Of a stretch of DNA of 15,687 nt, positions 13,437-15,687 are shown one piece after another. The position numbers and the translations under genes are program-made. The notes under the pieces are model-generated. The model saw nothing but the letters and a program-made list of their open reading frames with translations. It was not told the DNA's origin and made no database searches. The DNA is from SpSt-583 sp034434015 (lineage in GTDB: Bacteria; Chloroflexota; Anaerolineae; Anaerolineales; UBA6663). The stretch's first letter is position 1, and each line of letters opens with the position of its first letter. The stretch covers positions 1 to 15,687 of the forward strand of contig DAOUAB010000215.1 in the NCBI GenBank assembly GCA_034434015.1, given 5' to 3'.

Positions 13437-14696
13437 ATGCAATCGAAACTGTGGCGTCTCGCGAGCCTGGTCGCCATCCTGGCTTTGCTGGTCAGCGCCT
13501 GTCAACCGGCCGCCACGCCGACGGCCGCCCCCCAGGCCACGGCCGAGCAGCCGACGGCCGCCCCGGACACCGGCGGCGAGCTGCAGATCCCGGCGATTGA
13601 GGAGGGCAAGTTCAACGTCGCCATGGTGCTGATCGGACCGCACGACGACGGCGGCTGGAGCCAGGCCCACTACGAAGGCCTGCTGTATGTCGAGCAGAAC
13701 GTCCCGGACACGCACGTCGCCTACGTCGAGCTGGTGCCCGAGGGCGCCGACTCCGAGCAGGTCTTCCGCAGCCTGGCCCGCAAAGGCTTCGACCTGATCA
13801 TCGGCACGTCGTTCGGCTACATGGACCCGATGGAGGTGGTCGCCGGCGAGTTCCCGGACACGATGTTCATCCACCTGACCGGCTACAAGAGCAACGGCAC
13901 CAACTTCGGCAACCTGTTCGGCGAGATGGAAGTCTTCAAGTACCTGGCCGGCATGCTGGCCGGGGCGCGCGCCAAGAAAGACGGCAACCCGCGGCTCGGC
14001 TACATGGCCACCTTCCCCATCCCGGAGGAACTGCGCCTGGGCAACGCCATCATGCTCGGCGCCAAGCGCACCTGCCCGGACTGCACCATGGACGTGCGCT
14101 GGATCAATACCTGGCACGATCCGGTGATTGAGAAGGAGGCCGCCGCCTCGCTCTTCGACGCCGGCGTCCAGGTGGTCTTCACCGGCGCCGACACGCCGGC
14201 CGCCGGCGACGTGGCCACCGAGAAGGGCAAGTGGGGCGTCAACTACGACTGGTACGGCAACTGCACCAAGAGCGGCTGTCTGACCACCATCTACTGGAAC
14301 TGGGGCCCGGTCTACGCGCAGATCGCGTCGGAGACCAAGGCCGGCACGTACAAGGCCGGCTTCCAGTACTTCGGCGCGGACGCCGGCGCCATGGGCCTGT
14401 TCGGCTTCATGGAAGGCCAGACCCCGCAGCCGGGCATCGCCGACCTCGACCCGGCCGACGTCCAGCTGGTGAAGGACACGCTCAAGGCGGCCCTGGAAGG
14501 CCAATTCACGCGCTTCGACGTCTTCGCCGGTCCGATCGTGGACAACACCGGAAAGACCATCGTGCCGGCCGGCGAGCGCATCACGCAGGCCGACATCGAC
14601 CAGTTCCCGCCCGGCGCGCCCGGCCTGGAATGCCAGTACTGCATGTACTGGTGGGCGGACGGCATCACCGCCGAGCTGCCGAGCCTCGGCAACTGA
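13437..14696 (+). CDS. BMP-family substrate-binding lipoprotein (419 aa)
   Basis: Basic membrane protein (Med/BmpA) family receptor of an ABC importer; studied members bind purine nucleosides. The signal ends in lipobox VSAC (C22), followed by a Thr/Pro/Ala-rich linker (to about residue 45) and the periplasmic-binding fold: FNVAMVLIGPHDDGGWSQAH, then GFDLIIGTSFGYMD (the family's typical D-x-G-W-x-x-x-H start), and VQVVFTGADTPAAG. ATG 13437 has GAGGAGGAG 5-6 bases upstream. Four cysteines lie in the mature domain (CPDC and CQYC motifs, plus others), which is unusual for the family and may give disulfides. It is followed by its ATPase gene after 116 bases. Confidence 0.88.
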   Translation: MQSKLWRLASLVAILALLVSACQPAATPTAAPQATAEQPTAAPDTGGELQIPAIEEGKFNVAMVLIGPHDDGGWSQAHYEGLLYVEQNVPDTHVAYVELVPEGADSEQVFRSLARKGFDLIIGTSFGYMDPMEVVAGEFPDTMFIHLTGYKSNGTNFGNLFGEMEVFKYLAGMLAGARAKKDGNPRLGYMATFPIPEELRLGNAIMLGAKRTCPDCTMDVRWINTWHDPVIEKEAAASLFDAGVQVVFTGADTPAAGDVATEKGKWGVNYDWYGNCTKSGCLTTIYWNWGPVYAQIASETKAGTYKAGFQYFGADAGAMGLFGFMEGQTPQPGIADLDPADVQLVKDTLKAALEGQFTRFDVFAGPIVDNTGKTIVPAGERITQADIDQFPPGAPGLECQYCMYWWADGITAELPSLGN

Positions 14697-14733
14697 GGCG
14701 GCGCGAACCCGAGGTCGTGACCGACTAGCCCGG

Positions 14734-14775
14734 AGTGCGTATTCCGTAGACGCCCGGCGTTGCGGAATACGCACT
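14734..14775. repeat. Intergenic hairpin between the binding protein and ATPase genes
   Basis: A perfect 13-bp inverted repeat (AGTGCGTATTCCG at 14734-14746, CGGAATACGCACT at 14763-14775) with a second 5-bp stem ACGCC/GGCGT (14750-14754, 14756-14760) in the loop. There is no T tract, so it is not a classical terminator. It is placed where many ABC operons have a structure that keeps the binding protein more abundant than the ATPase. It may also be a dispersed repeat. Confidence 0.65.
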
Positions 14776-14812
14776 ACCTTTCCAGGCGCCTGACCGACTC
14801 AACTCCCGGCCC

Positions 14813-15687
14813 ATGTCCACCTCCCCACCCGTCGTCGAGATGCGCGGGATCGTCAAGAAGTTCCCGGGCACGCTCGCCAATGATCACGTCGACTTCGATC
14901 TGCGGGCAGGCGAGATCCACGCCCTGCTCGGCGAGAACGGCGCCGGCAAAAGCACGCTGATGAACATCCTGGCCGGCCTCTACCGGGCGGAGGCCGGCGA
15001 GATCCGCGTGGACGGCCAGCCGGTGAACTTCCACTCGCCCCGCGACGCCATCGCCCGCGGCCTGGGCATGATCCACCAGCACTTCACGCTTGTGCCGTCG
15101 CTGACCGTCACCGAGAACATCCTGCTCGGCCTGGACGAGCCGCGCTTCCTGATGCGCCTGCCCGCCTACGACGGCAAAATGGCCGCGCTGGGCGAGCGCT
15201 TCGGCCTGCGCATCACCCCCCAGGCCAAGGTCTGGCAACTGACGGTGGGCGAGCAGCAGCGGGTGGAGATCCTGAAGATGCTCTACCGCGGCGTGCGCGT
15301 CCTGATCATGGACGAGCCGACCGCCGTCCTGGCCCCGCAGGAGATCGACGAGCTGTTCAAGACCCTGCGCGCGATGGTGGCCGAGGGCCGCTCGATCGTC
15401 TTCATCAGCCATAAGCTGCAAGAGGTCGCCCACATCGCCGACCGCGTGACGGTGCTGCGCAAGGGCCGGGTGACGGCCGCCGGGGTGCCCGCGCGCGGCG
15501 TGACGCCTGCCGAGCTGGCGCGCCTGATGGTCGGGCGCGAGGTCCTCTTCCACCTGGAGAAGAAGCCGCAAACGCCCGGCGAGGTGGTGCTGGAGCTGGA
15601 CCGGGTCTCGGCTCTGAACGACAAAGGCCGCCCGGCGCTGCGCGACGTCTCCCTGACGGTGCGGGCCGGCGAGATCGTCGGGATCGC
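14813..15687 (+). CDS. BMP-family ABC importer ATPase, 5' part (YufO/NupO-like)
   Basis: Two-domain ABC ATPase of the sugar/nucleoside import type; the window ends at about codon 291, early in the second ATPase half. The first half has Walker A GENGAGKS (40-47), Q-loop MIHQHF (86-91), signature LTVGE in place of LSGGQ (143-147), which is usual for the BMP/ribose group, Walker B VLIMDEP (163-169) and H-loop SHKL (199-202). The second half begins VVLELDRVSALNDKGRPALR. ATG 14813 is the first Met before the domain; no strong ribosome binding site is visible. A permease pair would be expected just beyond the window. The partner is the lipoprotein at 13437-14696. Confidence 0.9.
   Translation, partial: MSTSPPVVEMRGIVKKFPGTLANDHVDFDLRAGEIHALLGENGAGKSTLMNILAGLYRAEAGEIRVDGQPVNFHSPRDAIARGLGMIHQHFTLVPSLTVTENILLGLDEPRFLMRLPAYDGKMAALGERFGLRITPQAKVWQLTVGEQQRVEILKMLYRGVRVLIMDEPTAVLAPQEIDELFKTLRAMVAEGRSIVFISHKLQEVAHIADRVTVLRKGRVTAAGVPARGVTPAELARLMVGREVLFHLEKKPQTPGEVVLELDRVSALNDKGRPALRDVSLTVRAGEIVGI

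Noticed and set aside
1..15687. CRISPR array, tRNA, rRNA or transposase gene
   Set aside because: No regularly spaced direct repeats, tRNA-like cloverleaf, rRNA segment or transposase motif was seen.

Overview
The window is high-GC bacterial DNA carrying a compact clade II (Sec-type) nitrous oxide reductase cluster and an adjoining group of probable nitric-oxide-related genes. Several features suggest a Chloroflexota (Anaerolineae-like) bacterium. NosZ, the small cytochrome c, NosL and the substrate-binding protein all have lipobox cysteines. The binding protein has a Thr/Pro/Ala-rich linker of the type common in that phylum. The assignment is an inference from gene style, not from a marker gene.

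Layout. 1-323 (+): the decayed end of a subtilisin-like protease, closed by a strong hairpin at 350-381. 406-4004 (-): a tight run of six genes, in transcription order a DUF3054 membrane protein, a small cupin, an NnrS-like membrane protein, a mini four-helix oxidase-subunit-I-like protein, a protoglobin-MoaD fusion, and a second mini membrane protein. 4148-4846 (+): a Crp/Fnr-family regulator, transcribed divergently from that run. 4854-12176 (-): the nos cluster, in transcription order nosZ, a nosB-like gene, a fused nosD-nosF ORF, nosY, nosL, a lipoprotein cytochrome c and a small zinc-ribbon protein. 12394-13111 (+): a two-helix protein whose histidine-kinase-like dimerization segment has lost its phospho-acceptor histidine, overlapping a second small zinc-ribbon gene. 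13112-15687 (+): a good sigma-70-type promoter, a BMP-family lipoprotein and the start of its ABC ATPase, which runs off the window.

How the genes may work together. NosZ reduces N2O on the outer face of the membrane. NosD, NosF, NosY and NosL mature its copper centres, and the lipoprotein cytochrome c and NosB-like protein are candidates for electron supply. The globin, the NnrS-like protein and the two mini membrane proteins form a plausible NO/O2-handling module. The Crp/Fnr regulator is the natural candidate for controlling both groups. Three TGAC-N4-GTC(A/T) dyads lie upstream of nosZ. The one nearest nosZ is placed so that a -10-like AATAAT falls exactly where a class II FNR-type promoter would need it.

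The most unusual points are the NosD-NosF single ORF whose junction contains a dispersed-repeat-like sequence, the globin-MoaD fusion lacking the terminal Gly-Gly, the pseudo-kinase with His replaced by Asn, the cluster of operator-like dyads, and repeat-like elements at three junctions inside or beside the nos operon.
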